Shown here in pieces: positions 16,384 through 24,492 of a stretch of 64,000 nucleotides of DNA. Source of the stretch: Amycolatopsis iheyensis (GTDB taxonomy: Bacteria; Actinomycetota; Actinomycetes; Mycobacteriales; Pseudonocardiaceae); NCBI RefSeq assembly GCF_024703995.1, contig NZ_JAMXQV010000008.1, forward strand, positions 62,001 through 126,000, read 5' to 3'. Below the pieces are notes generated by a model. That model was given only the letters and a program-made list of their open reading frames with translations. It made no database searches and was not told the origin of the DNA. Both the position numbers and the translations under genes were made by a program. Numbering within the stretch: the first letter of the stretch is position 1; every line of letters starts with the position of its first letter.

Positions 16384-17286
16384 ATGAGCGCTCGCGTACT
16401 GCTGCCCTGGACCGACATCGATGTGCCGGAAAGGGTCGAGGCCGAGTACTACGACGGTGTCGCGGCGCCGCCGGACGGTCTGGGTGAAGTCGAGCTCTAC
16501 GTGCTGCCCTACGACCGCGGGCCCGAGCCGCCGAAGCTGATCAAGGAGCTGCCGGCGTTGCGCGTGGTGCAATCGCTGTCGGCCGGGGTCGAGGCGATCG
16601 TGCCGCTGCTGCCCGAGGGCGTGCGGCTGGCGAACGGAAGGGGACTGCATGACCTGAGCGTCGCGGAGCACGCGCTCGCGCTGGTCCACGCGGCGCAGCG
16701 GGACCTGCCGCGGTGGTTCGCGCAGCAGACGCGCGGCGAGTGGACGCGTGAGCACACGCGCTCCCTGGCCGACAGCCGGGTGCTGCTGGTCGGCTACGGC
16801 TCGATCGGGCAGGCGATCGAGCGCCAGCTCGTCGCGGCCGAGGCGGTGGTGACGAGGGTGGCTAGCCGCGCGCGGCCGGAGTCGGACGTGCACGGCGTCG
16901 ACGACCTGCCCCGGCTCCTGCCGGAGGCCGACATCGTGGTGCTCGTGCTGCCGGACACCCCCGCGACGCGCGGCTTGTTCGACGCGAAGGCCTTGGCGGC
17001 CCTCCCGGACGACGCCCTGGTGGTGAACGTCGGCCGCGGCACGGCGATCGACACCGACGCGCTCCTGGCCGAGACCCGGGCCGGGCGGCTGCGCGCGGGG
17101 CTGGACGTCGTCGATCCGGAGCCACTGCCCGCCGACCATCCACTGTGGACGGTTCCGGGTGTGGTCATCACGCCGCACATCGCCGGGGGGTCGGCCTCGT
17201 TCTATCCGCGCGCGAAGAAGCTGGCGGCCGAGCAGGTGCGGCGGTACGTGGCGGGTGAGGAGCTGCTCAACCTCGTAGAGCGGTGA
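16384..17286 (+). CDS. D-isomer specific 2-hydroxyacid dehydrogenase
   Basis: This 300-residue NAD(P)-dependent oxidoreductase belongs to the D-2-hydroxyacid dehydrogenase family. The Rossmann motif VGYGSIGQAIE lies near residues 136-146. The catalytic arginine is in NVGRGTAID, the glutamate in DVVDPEPL and the histidine in TPHIAGGS. The N-terminal half is shorter and more divergent than in SerA and lacks any ACT domain, so it is not the serine pathway enzyme. The substrate is unknown. It sits 20 nt after the VOC gene, probably in one transcript, and overlaps the convergent DUF397 gene by 20 bp. Confidence 0.88.
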   Translation: MSARVLLPWTDIDVPERVEAEYYDGVAAPPDGLGEVELYVLPYDRGPEPPKLIKELPALRVVQSLSAGVEAIVPLLPEGVRLANGRGLHDLSVAEHALALVHAAQRDLPRWFAQQTRGEWTREHTRSLADSRVLLVGYGSIGQAIERQLVAAEAVVTRVASRARPESDVHGVDDLPRLLPEADIVVLVLPDTPATRGLFDAKALAALPDDALVVNVGRGTAIDTDALLAETRAGRLRAGLDVVDPEPLPADHPLWTVPGVVITPHIAGGSASFYPRAKKLAAEQVRRYVAGEELLNLVER

Positions 17287-17488
17287 GGACGGCGCTCCAG
17301 GCGGCCGGGGTGACGGTCAGTTGCCCCTGGTCGCGAGCCTTCGTGTCCCGGACACCGACGGAACGGTCGAGCTTGACCTCGACACACTCGGACTGGCCAC
17401 CGCTGTAGCTAGCCTTGCGCCACCCGACTTCGACACAGTTGGACTCGCCACCGCTGTAGCTCGACTTGCGCCAGACCATGTCACCCAT
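17267..17488 (-). CDS. DUF397 protein with internally duplicated core
   Basis: The 73-residue protein starts at the ATG at 17488, preceded by GGGAGG. DUF397 proteins have one WRKSSYSGG..CVEV core. Here the core occurs twice in tandem, VWRKSSYSGGESNCVEV then WRKASYSGGQSECVEV, followed by the usual VxVRDTK and final F/W-x-x-x-L region. It lies 16 nt after the XRE regulator gene in the same direction, the classic WhiJ/Scr1-type pair. Such small partners bind and modulate the regulator, in some cases acting like the toxin side of a pair. Confidence 0.88.
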   Translation of the reverse strand: MGDMVWRKSSYSGGESNCVEVGWRKASYSGGQSECVEVKLDRSVGVRDTKARDQGQLTVTPAAWSAVLTALRG

Positions 17489-17504
17489 GCCGAGGCCTCC
17501 CGGG

Positions 17505-18338
17505 CTATCGCGCGACCTCCCGAAGCTTGCTCCGGGTGTCGTCCTCACTCAGTGCCTTGCCAGCCAAGATCTTAGCCTGGCGCCGGTAATCGCCGACAAC
17601 TCTCGCATCGTGCAGGAACGCTGTGGCGTGCGAACTCTCCAGGTGCACGATGGGTGGCAGGCCGGCGAACTCGTAGAGCACGAACGGCCCGATCAGCCCC
17701 GGGTGGTACCCGATGTTCCCGGGGACGATCCGCAGCGAAACATTCGCCAGCGCCGCCACTTCGAGCAAGTGATCCACTTGGTCGGACATGATGTCGGCAC
17801 TGCCGATCTGCTCGCGAATCGCCATTTCGCCGATGAATGCGCTCAGCCGGACCGGTTCCGGCTTCACCAGAATCCGCTGCCGGTTCAGCCGCGCCACCAG
17901 CATGGCGTCCGCCTGTTCCATCGCGATCTCGGCATTGCTCAGCACATCGCGCGCGTAGTCTGCTGTCTGCAGGATTCCCGGCAGGGTCGCCAACGACCAC
18001 ATCGTGATGCGGGTGGCGGTGCGCTCGTACTCCACGATCCCGCTCAGCGCGGGCGGCAAATCCGACGGGTTGGAATCGAGCCAGTTGTCGTCCTTGGCGC
18101 GTCTGGCCAGGCGCATCATGCGCTCATAGGTTGCGTCGTCGACCTGGAGGGCGCCCAGCAGCCGGGCCACGTCTTCCGGCGACGCGACCCGCTGCCCCTT
18201 CTCCCATGCCGACAGCAGCTGCGGCAGAATCCGCACCATGCGGGCCAGTTGACGCAAACCTTTACCTTGCGTCAGCCGCAATTCGCGCAGCGACGCGGCC
18301 AATGCTCTGGCACCCGGGGAAGCGGAAGTCGGCTTCAT
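17505..18338 (-). CDS. XRE-family regulator with DUF5753-type C-terminal domain (Scr1/WhiJ-like)
   Basis: This 277-residue protein has an N-terminal helix-turn-helix (LRELRLTQGKGLRQLARMVRI to LLSAWEKGQR, about 18-55). A large C-terminal DUF5753 domain follows, with the landmarks LPGILQTADYARDVL, RLNRQRIL and GLIGPFVLYEF. This architecture is typical of the many WhiJ-like developmental or TA-like regulators in Streptomyces and relatives. The ATG at 18338 (MKPTSASP) gives the usual length; the longer open frame to 18455 is not supported. The DUF397 gene follows at once and is its likely partner. Confidence 0.9.
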   Translation of the reverse strand: MKPTSASPGARALAASLRELRLTQGKGLRQLARMVRILPQLLSAWEKGQRVASPEDVARLLGALQVDDATYERMMRLARRAKDDNWLDSNPSDLPPALSGIVEYERTATRITMWSLATLPGILQTADYARDVLSNAEIAMEQADAMLVARLNRQRILVKPEPVRLSAFIGEMAIREQIGSADIMSDQVDHLLEVAALANVSLRIVPGNIGYHPGLIGPFVLYEFAGLPPIVHLESSHATAFLHDARVVGDYRRQAKILAGKALSEDDTRSKLREVAR

Positions 18339-18393
18339 AGGGCGATCGTACGAATGCCGTCCATTCCCCGATCGGCGGTGGGGCGTCCCAGAA

Positions 18394-19347
18394 TCAGGAC
18401 AGGACGTACACGTGCCATTCGTCGTCGACACGATATCCGCACCGCTCGTAAACACCCAGCGCCCGGTGCGCGTTGTCGACGTCGACGTTCAGCGCCGACC
18501 GGTCGAAGCCCGCCGCCTTCGCCGCCAGCAGCGTGTGCCCCAGCAGCCCGGCCGCGACGCCGCGGCCGCGCAGCACCGACCTCGTGCCCACCCAGCTGGC
18601 GTGGTGCTCTCGGATGCCCGTCACCGCGGTCTCGGACGCGTAGAAGTGGCTCAGCACGAACGCGAGGACCTTCTCGCCGTCGAGGACCAGGTACGACAGG
18701 TCCGGGCGGAAGTCCTTCGAGCCGGTGACCAGGTGGCGCCAGGCGCCGGGCTCGTAGACCGTGCTGCCCCAGTGGTCGCCGAAGGTGTCGTTGCGGGCGT
18801 CGAGCACCGCGAGGTCGTGCTTGAAGTCGAACGGGACCGCGGTGAGACCGTCCGGCAGGGGCGGCTGCGGCGGCAGGTCGGCCAGGCCGACGCGCATGTT
18901 GACCATCGTGCGGGCGTGCTCGTACCCCGCGCCGGCGAGGACGCCGGTGATCCAGCTTTCGTTCTGGTGGTGGCCGTGGTGGAGCTCGATCGGCGCGTCC
19001 GGGAAGGTGCGCTCGTTGACCTCACGGCCCGTCCGCGCGAACCACCCGACCAGGTGAGCGCCGACGGCGTCGGTGCGGTGCTCCGGGTGCACGGCCGACT
19101 GGATGCGGAGCATGTGGACGGGGTTCGCGGCGTCGCGGCGGCGGACCAGGCCGTAGGCGACGAGCTCTTCGCCGGCCCAGGCGCCGACGGTGGCGCGGGC
19201 CAGGTCGACGTTGGGGCCTTCCAGCTCCTCGCGCAGGTCTTCCTCGCTGAGGTGTTCACCCGTCCGGTCGACCTGCTCGGCGGCCGCGTACAGCCGGGTG
19301 AGCGCGGGGACGTCGTCGAGGGTCAACGGGCGCCAGGTGAGGTCCAT
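18394..19347 (-). CDS. Two-domain GNAT acetyltransferase (MshD-like layout)
   Basis: This 317-residue protein is built of two GNAT halves, about 1-155 and 160-317. The acetyl-CoA loop is clear in the second half (VGTRSVLRGRGVAAGLLGHTLL), with a closing NVDVDNAHRALGVYERCGYRV. Mycothiol synthase has the same tandem layout, but the resemblance is too loose to call it mshD; many actinomycetes carry several such paralogues. The substrate is unknown. It is divergent from the yaaA-like gene at 19403. Confidence 0.8.
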   Translation of the reverse strand: MDLTWRPLTLDDVPALTRLYAAAEQVDRTGEHLSEEDLREELEGPNVDLARATVGAWAGEELVAYGLVRRRDAANPVHMLRIQSAVHPEHRTDAVGAHLVGWFARTGREVNERTFPDAPIELHHGHHQNESWITGVLAGAGYEHARTMVNMRVGLADLPPQPPLPDGLTAVPFDFKHDLAVLDARNDTFGDHWGSTVYEPGAWRHLVTGSKDFRPDLSYLVLDGEKVLAFVLSHFYASETAVTGIREHHASWVGTRSVLRGRGVAAGLLGHTLLAAKAAGFDRSALNVDVDNAHRALGVYERCGYRVDDEWHVYVLS

Positions 19348-19402
19348 GCCGGGAGGCTAGGCCGGGCGGCGACGTCCGCGCACCCCGATTTACGCTCGAC
19401 GC

Positions 19403-20149
19403 GTGCTGGTGCTCCTCCCCCCTTCCGAGACCAAGGCCGACGGCGGCCGCGGCGGTCCGCTCGACCTCGCCGCGCTGTCGTTCCCCGAGCTGAACCCGGC
19501 GCGCGCCAAGCTGGCCGACGCGCTGACCGAGCTGGCCGGCGACGTCCCGGCGAGCATCGTGGCCCTGGGCATCACCGAGCGGCAAGCCGGGGAGGTCGCC
19601 CGCAACGCGGAGCTGTGGACGTCGCCGACGATGCCGGCGCTGCGCCGCTACACCGGCGTGCTGTACGACGCGCTGGACGTGAAGAGCTTCACGAAGGCGG
19701 GTCTGGAGAAGGCGCACCGGCGGCTGGCGGTGACGTCGTCGCTGTTCGGCGTGGTGTCCGCGACCGACCCGATCCCGGCCTACCGGCTCTCGGGCGGCAA
19801 CTCACTGCCCGCGCTCGGGACGATCCGCGCGCACTGGAAGCCGGTGCTCGAGCCGGTGCTGCGGCAGGTCGAGGGCCTGGTGGTGGACCTGCGATCGGGC
19901 ACGTACTCGGCGTTCGCGAAGCTGCGCCCGGACGCGGTGACGGTCCGCGTGGTGACGGAGAACGCCCGTGGCGAGCGAGTCACGGTCAGCCACTTCAACA
20001 AGGCGTACAAGGGCCGTCTGGCCCGGGCGCTGGCGGAGACCCGCGCCGAACCGTCCACTGTGGACCAGCTGGTGAAGGTGATCACGAAGGCGGGCATGGT
20101 GGTCGAGCGCACCGGCGACCACGCGCTGGAGCTGGTCACGGAGGGCTGA
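19403..20149 (+). CDS. yaaA: YaaA family peroxide-stress protein
   Basis: At 248 residues this has the length and motifs of the YaaA/DUF328 family. These include LLPPSETKADGG at the N-terminus, RRYTGVLYDALD, SSLFGVVSATDPIPAYRL, VVDLRSGTY and SHFNKAYKGRLARAL. In Escherichia coli YaaA limits free iron and DNA damage under hydrogen peroxide, and the fold binds DNA. A TACGCT hexamer (19391-19396) precedes the GTG start by six nt, so the transcript is probably leaderless. The stop overlaps the convergent GNAT gene by 14 bp. Confidence 0.88.
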   Translation: MLVLLPPSETKADGGRGGPLDLAALSFPELNPARAKLADALTELAGDVPASIVALGITERQAGEVARNAELWTSPTMPALRRYTGVLYDALDVKSFTKAGLEKAHRRLAVTSSLFGVVSATDPIPAYRLSGGNSLPALGTIRAHWKPVLEPVLRQVEGLVVDLRSGTYSAFAKLRPDAVTVRVVTENARGERVTVSHFNKAYKGRLARALAETRAEPSTVDQLVKVITKAGMVVERTGDHALELVTEG

Positions 20150-20645
20150 CGGTCCGTTCGAAGAGGGCGCCGGACGGGCTGCTGCCGACGATCCGCACCA
20201 GCCGGAAGCCCTGGCCGCGGTAGTAGTCGTGCAGCCGGGCGTTGGTGCTCCAGGCATCGAGCCTCAGCCGGCGTTTCCCGGCCCGCCTCGCTTCCTCGAC
20301 GGCCAGGTCGAGCAGCCACGCCCCGACGCCCCGCCCGGCGAAAGCCCGGTCGACGGCGAGGCGGTGCAGGTAGAGCGCGGAGCCGGGCTCGTCGGCGGGC
20401 CGCCACAGCTCGGCGGCGTGGGTGTCCCGCAGGGTCACCGTGCCGACGGCCACCGGCCCCGGCCAGGTCTCCGCCACCCGGAGACCACCCGGTGCCAGGT
20501 CCGGGCGCAGTTCCTCCGCGCGCCACCGCCCCGTTTGCCACTGGTCCGTTGCCTTGCCGCCGAGCCAGGTGCTCGCGCCGTCGAGAATCTCCAGTACAGC
20601 CGGCACGTCCTCCTCCGTCGCCGGGCGGAGGCGGTACCCGTTCAG
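20136..20645 (-). CDS. GNAT acetyltransferase with apparent CTG start
   Basis: The 169-residue single GNAT domain begins NGYRLRPATEEDVPAVLEIL and has the acetyl-CoA loop VDRAFAGRGVGAWLLDLAVEEA and a closing DYYRGQGFRLVR. No ATG, GTG or TTG lies in frame between far upstream inside dadA and residue 14, where starting would remove the first strand. The best start is CTG at 20645-20643, which overlaps the preceding TGA as CTGA. This mirrors the usual ATGA/GTGA coupling. It should be translated by coupling to the upstream oxidase. The substrate is unknown. Confidence 0.75.
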   Translation of the reverse strand: MNGYRLRPATEEDVPAVLEILDGASTWLGGKATDQWQTGRWRAEELRPDLAPGGLRVAETWPGPVAVGTVTLRDTHAAELWRPADEPGSALYLHRLAVDRAFAGRGVGAWLLDLAVEEARRAGKRRLRLDAWSTNARLHDYYRGQGFRLVRIVGSSPSGALFERTVSPP

Positions 20646-21712
20646 AACCGGTCCGGGGCGAACGGGCTCAGGTCGAAGCCCGGGTCCTCCCCCAGCGCCA
20701 CCGACGCCACCAGCTTTCCCGCGAACGGCGCGTTCGTCAGCCCGCCGGCGCCGAAGCCCGTCGACACCGCCAAACCCGGCCGGATCAGCCCCAGGATCGG
20801 CAAGCCGTCCGGCGTGCCCGGGCGGAAGCCGACCCTCGTCTCGGCCAAGGTCGCGTCCGCCAGGCCCGGGGCCACCGTCAGCGCGTTGTCCAGCACCTCG
20901 CGCTGCCCGGCCGCCGTGACGCGGTAGTCGAAGCCCGCCTCCGCCTCCCGCGTCGCGCCCGCCACCACCCGGCCGCCGCCGAACGCCAGCAGGTAGTGGC
21001 TGCTTCGCGGCAGCACCACCGGCCAGGCGGCCGTGTCCGTTTCCGGCAGGTCGAAGTGGCTGATCTGACCGCGGTGCGGCGTCACCGGCAGGTCGATCCC
21101 CAGCGGCGCCAGCAGTTCGCGGCTCCACGCCCCGGCCGCGACCACGACGCTGTCGGCCTCCAGGGACCCCGACGAGCTCGCCACCGTCCCGTCCGCCCGG
21201 AACGCGACCTCGCCTTCGACGAACTTCGCGCCCCGCGCCTCGGCGGCCGACAGCAGCGCCCGGCGCAGCAGGTGCCCGTCGACGCGGCCCGCGCCGGACA
21301 GGTGCACCGCGCCCAGCTCGGGCGCCAGCGCCGGAAACAGCTCCCGCGCCTGCGCCGGGTCGAGCCGCCGGACCTCACCGGCCTCCGGGGCGTCCGCCGC
21401 CCGGCGGGTCAGCCGCTCCTGCGCCTCGGCCAGCTCCGTCTCGTCGGCCGACACGACCATCCCGCCGACGACCTCGAACGACGAATCGGGCAGCTCGGCG
21501 GTGAACTCCCGGTAGTACCGGCCGGCCGCCGCCGCGAGCGGGTACAGCGCGTCTTCCCAGCGCGACGTCCACGGGCTCACGATCCCGGCGCCCGCCTCGG
21601 TCGCCGTCCCCGGGCGCGCCGCGTCGGCCACGACCACTTCCGCGCCCCGGCCCGCCAGGTGCCAGGCCGTCGCCGCGCCGCCGATTCCGCTTCCGATCAC
21701 GAGCACTCGCAT
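20642..21712 (-). CDS. DadA-like FAD-dependent amine/amino acid oxidase
   Basis: The 356-residue flavoprotein opens with the Rossmann motif VLVIGSGIGGAATAWHLAGRG (residues 3-23). It contains the DAO-family features SVVVAAGAWSRELL and GFRPGTPDGLPILG, and a C-terminal STGFGAGGLTNAPFAG loop. The family oxidises amino acids or secondary amines with FAD. The substrate is not evident. The ATG at 21712 follows GGTGGAG; the open frame to 21904 is a shadow. It is coupled to the GNAT gene downstream, so product acetylation in one pathway is possible (inference). Confidence 0.85.
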   Translation of the reverse strand: MRVLVIGSGIGGAATAWHLAGRGAEVVVADAARPGTATEAGAGIVSPWTSRWEDALYPLAAAAGRYYREFTAELPDSSFEVVGGMVVSADETELAEAQERLTRRAADAPEAGEVRRLDPAQARELFPALAPELGAVHLSGAGRVDGHLLRRALLSAAEARGAKFVEGEVAFRADGTVASSSGSLEADSVVVAAGAWSRELLAPLGIDLPVTPHRGQISHFDLPETDTAAWPVVLPRSSHYLLAFGGGRVVAGATREAEAGFDYRVTAAGQREVLDNALTVAPGLADATLAETRVGFRPGTPDGLPILGLIRPGLAVSTGFGAGGLTNAPFAGKLVASVALGEDPGFDLSPFAPDRF

Positions 21713-21794
21713 GGCTCCACCCTGCCCGAACTTGCCGCGCCGGGGCCAACGGGTTGTCCCGCGCCTGCCGCCGGTCGGTCGTATGCTGCCCGCC

Positions 21795-22349
21795 ATGCCG
21801 AGCCGTGCCGAGCGGTATGTCGCCCATCTCGACACCCTGACCGGGAACTCCGAGCCCAGGCTGCAGCCGATCCCGTCCACCCACGCCGCGCTCGACGACG
21901 TCATCGCGTTCGTCTTCGCCGACGAGCCGGAGCCGCGCTACCTGACCGGCGCGACGTACGGCCTCTCGCTCGCCGACCACGCCGACTGGCACGGCGTGAA
22001 ACCGGAGCTGTGGATCAGCGTCCGGTCCGACGATCCGGTGTGGGCGCTGGCCATCGGCTACCTCGCCGAGCAGCTGCGCGGCACGTGCCCGTTCGTCTAC
22101 GGCGACACGATCGACTTCGGCGAGCCGATCGCGCCTGAGTCCAAGATGACGGCGTTCGCGGTCTCGGCGCCCGCCGGCCTCGACGCGCACCAGTACACGC
22201 TGATCGACATCGGCGGCCCGCCGGTCAGCATCGCCGGCTGCTACCCGGTGCACGACACCGAGCGCCGGTACATCCGCGAGCACGGCATCGACGCGTTCTG
22301 GCAGCTGGACTGGGACCTCTACGACGTCCGGCGCCCGCCGGTGGTCTGA
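21795..22349 (+). CDS. Suppressor of fused (SUFU) domain protein
   Basis: This 184-residue protein resembles the bacterial SUFU family. It has an N-terminal PSRAERYVAHLDTLTG segment, a middle YLTGATYGLSLADH, ELWISVRSDDPVWALAIGYLAEQL, and a C-terminal DIGGPPVSIAGCYPVHDTER. Bacterial SUFU proteins often serve as immunity proteins of polymorphic toxins or as lone proteins of unknown role. No toxin gene is adjacent. A TATGCT hexamer (21782-21787) precedes the ATG by seven nt, which decides the start. The 3' end overlaps the convergent LysR gene by 31 bp. Confidence 0.7.
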   Translation: MPSRAERYVAHLDTLTGNSEPRLQPIPSTHAALDDVIAFVFADEPEPRYLTGATYGLSLADHADWHGVKPELWISVRSDDPVWALAIGYLAEQLRGTCPFVYGDTIDFGEPIAPESKMTAFAVSAPAGLDAHQYTLIDIGGPPVSIAGCYPVHDTERRYIREHGIDAFWQLDWDLYDVRRPPVV

Positions 22350-23194
22350 GTGCGCTGATACGCGGCCGCGGCCAGCCGGGCGAAGGAGCGGACCAGCGGC
22401 GTCTCGTCCTTCCAGGCGACGACGACCGGGTTCGGCGCGAAGCCGGTCAGCGGCACCACCGTCAGGCCACCGGGCGGCCGGTGCCCGAGCGGCATCAGCC
22501 CGACAGTCCCGTTCCAGAGCACGGCCTGCAGACACTCCTGGACGACCCGCACCACCGGCCCCTCGCGCGGCTCGCCGCCGTGCCAGTACGCCTGCCACAA
22601 CGGATCCGTGCCGTCGGGGAACCGGAACCAGCGCCGGCCGGCCAGCTCGGCGAGCGCGAGGTGGTCGCGGCGGGCCAGCGGGTCGTCGGCGCGCAGCACC
22701 GCGCCCACCGGGTCGGCGCGCAGCTCGTGCACGGTCAGGCCGGTCTCGTCGAACGGCCCGCGCGTCAGGGCGACGTCGACCAGCCCGGCGCGCAGCCCGC
22801 ACGTCGGGTCGGTCAGGTCCGTGTCGCGGACGCGGACCTCGACGCCCGGGTGCTGTCGCCGGTAGGCGTCGGCGAGCCGGGTCGCGTCGGGGTCGGCGCT
22901 GTCGGCGAGGATGCCGACGGTGAGCGTCGCCGACCCGGCCGCCGTCGCGACGCGCACGCGGGCCTGCTCGGCCTGGTCGAGCAGCGACCGGGCCTCGTCG
23001 AGGAGCGCGACGCCCGCCGGGGTGAGCGCGACCCCGCCGGCGGAGCGCACCAGCAGGACCGCGCCGACGTCGGCCTCCAGCTGCTTGATCGCCCGGCTCA
23101 GCGGCGGCTGGCTCATGTGCAAGCGCGCGGCGGCCCGGCCGAAGTGGAGTTCTTCGGCGATGGCCACGAAGTACCGCAGCGTCCGTAGCTCCAT
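22319..23194 (-). CDS. LysR-family transcriptional regulator
   Basis: The 291-residue protein has the LysR winged helix at its N-terminus (MELRTLRYFVAIAEELHFGRAAARL to SQPPLSRAIKQLEADVG). A periplasmic-binding-like effector domain follows from about residue 88. The ATG at 23194 gives the standard LysR start; the longer open frame to 23533 lacks support. The gene is divergent from a zinc-finger mini-protein 45 nt away. LysR proteins often control the divergent gene, so the MBL hydrolase further on or the small protein are candidate targets (inference). Confidence 0.9.
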   Translation of the reverse strand: MELRTLRYFVAIAEELHFGRAAARLHMSQPPLSRAIKQLEADVGAVLLVRSAGGVALTPAGVALLDEARSLLDQAEQARVRVATAAGSATLTVGILADSADPDATRLADAYRRQHPGVEVRVRDTDLTDPTCGLRAGLVDVALTRGPFDETGLTVHELRADPVGAVLRADDPLARRDHLALAELAGRRWFRFPDGTDPLWQAYWHGGEPREGPVVRVVQECLQAVLWNGTVGLMPLGHRPPGGLTVVPLTGFAPNPVVVAWKDETPLVRSFARLAAAAYQRTQTTGGRRTS

Positions 23195-23242
23195 GACCAC
23201 CGACAATAGGAGCGGGCGGCGCCGACCCGCCATAATCCGGTG

Positions 23243-23476
23243 GTGACCATGAAGCGACCGGGCGCCGACCTCTGTCTCCGTCGGCACGCCGAGACAGGCG
23301 CCGAGTGCTGTCTCACCGACACCCATTACCCCCGCCCCCACCGCGCCCTCGACGGGTCGACCTGGCACGACGGTCTCTGCACCGACTGCCACGGCAGCGG
23401 AAGCGTCCTGGACGGGGTGGAGTGCCCGTCGTGCAACGGCGTGGGCTTCGCCCTGCTCGAGCTGCACGACGACTGA
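23243..23476 (+). CDS. Small DnaJ-type zinc-finger protein
   Basis: This roughly 77-residue protein has a C-terminal pair of motifs, CTDCHGSGS and CPSCNGVGF, the CxxCxGxG repeats of the DnaJ cysteine-rich domain. They would bind one zinc. There is no J domain, so this is a free zinc finger. Extra Cys and His residues occur near the front (CLRRHAETGAECC). A CATAAT hexamer (23231-23236) precedes the GTG at 23243 by six nt; GTG 23240 and ATG 23249 are alternatives. The role is unknown. It is divergent from the LysR gene. Confidence 0.7.
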   Translation: MTMKRPGADLCLRRHAETGAECCLTDTHYPRPHRALDGSTWHDGLCTDCHGSGSVLDGVECPSCNGVGFALLELHDD

Positions 23477-23580
23477 CGGCGCGACTGACGGGGTGGCTGA
23501 CCGGCGACGATAGGCGTTCGGTATCGGCGCCACCGAACCGGTCTTGGACGGCCGCCGCGCTCCGGCGGTGGAATCGGGGC

Positions 23581-24492
23581 ATGACCGATCCCGCCATCCA
23601 GTCGGCCGGCGCCACGCTGCCCGACCCCGTCGTCACCGTCTCCGGCGCGCGCGAGATCGCCGCCGACCTCCGGGTGATCCCGAACGACGGCGTCGACCTC
23701 GTGCCCAACATCGGTGTCATCGGCGGCTCGGACGCCGTCCTGGTCGTCGACACCGGCATCGGCACCGCGAACGCGGCCGAGGTGCTGGCCTTCGCGACCG
23801 ATGTCGCGCAGGGCCGGCGCCTCTACCTGACCACGACGCACTTCCACCCCGAGCACGCGTTCGGCGCGCAGGTGTTCGCCGGCGAGGCCACGTACCTGGT
23901 CAACCGGGCCCAGGCGGCGGACCTCGCCACCAAGGGCGCCGGTTACCTGGCGATGTTCCGGGGCCTGGGCGAGGTGATCGCCCGCCGCCTCGAGGACGCC
24001 CGGGTGCCCGCGCCCGACGTCGTCTACGACGGCGTGCGCGAGCTCGACCTCGGCGGCCGGACGGTCCGGCTCCGTCCGACCGGCCGCGGCCACACCCCGG
24101 GCGACCAGGTCGTCGAGGTCCCGGACGCCGGTGTGCTCTTCACCGGCGACCTGGCCGAGACCGGGCAGTTCGCGATCCTCCCGTGGTTCCCGCCGCACGA
24201 CACCGACGTCACGGCGGTGGGCTGGCTCGCGGTGCTCGACCGGCTGAGCGCCGACGCGCCCCGGGTGGTGGTGCCCGGGCACGGAGAGGTCGGTGGCGCC
24301 GAGGTGCTCACCGACGTCCGTGACTACCTGCGCGAGCTGCGGGACGAGACCTGGCACCGCCGGGACTCGGGTCTCGGGGTGGCGGAGATCGCCGCGCAGG
24401 TGCGGGCGGTGCTCGTCGACCGCCACCCGGGGTGGGCCGGGCGCGAGTGGATCGAGCCGGGGGTCGGGTGCCTGTGCGCCGAACGCCCGTGA
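23581..24492 (+). CDS. Metallo-beta-lactamase fold hydrolase
   Basis: The 303-residue protein is an MBL-fold hydrolase. The metal motif reads THFHPEH, so the usual aspartate of HxHxDH is glutamate. Other ligands are present: GRGHTPGDQ, FTGDLAE and VPGHGEV. The N-terminal strand pair (NIGVIGGSDAVLVVDTGIG) is typical. It resembles the QPS/quinohemoprotein-associated or SoxH-like branch, but the substrate is unknown. The start is the ATG at 23581; the open frame from 23305 is an extension without support. Its last 25 codons form the first unit of the tandem repeat array that follows. Confidence 0.85.
   Translation: MTDPAIQSAGATLPDPVVTVSGAREIAADLRVIPNDGVDLVPNIGVIGGSDAVLVVDTGIGTANAAEVLAFATDVAQGRRLYLTTTHFHPEHAFGAQVFAGEATYLVNRAQAADLATKGAGYLAMFRGLGEVIARRLEDARVPAPDVVYDGVRELDLGGRTVRLRPTGRGHTPGDQVVEVPDAGVLFTGDLAETGQFAILPWFPPHDTDVTAVGWLAVLDRLSADAPRVVVPGHGEVGGAEVLTDVRDYLRELRDETWHRRDSGLGVAEIAAQVRAVLVDRHPGWAGREWIEPGVGCLCAERP

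Noticed and set aside
18394..19347. Mycothiol synthase mshD
   Set aside because: Only the tandem-GNAT layout matches; specific motifs could not be confirmed by eye.
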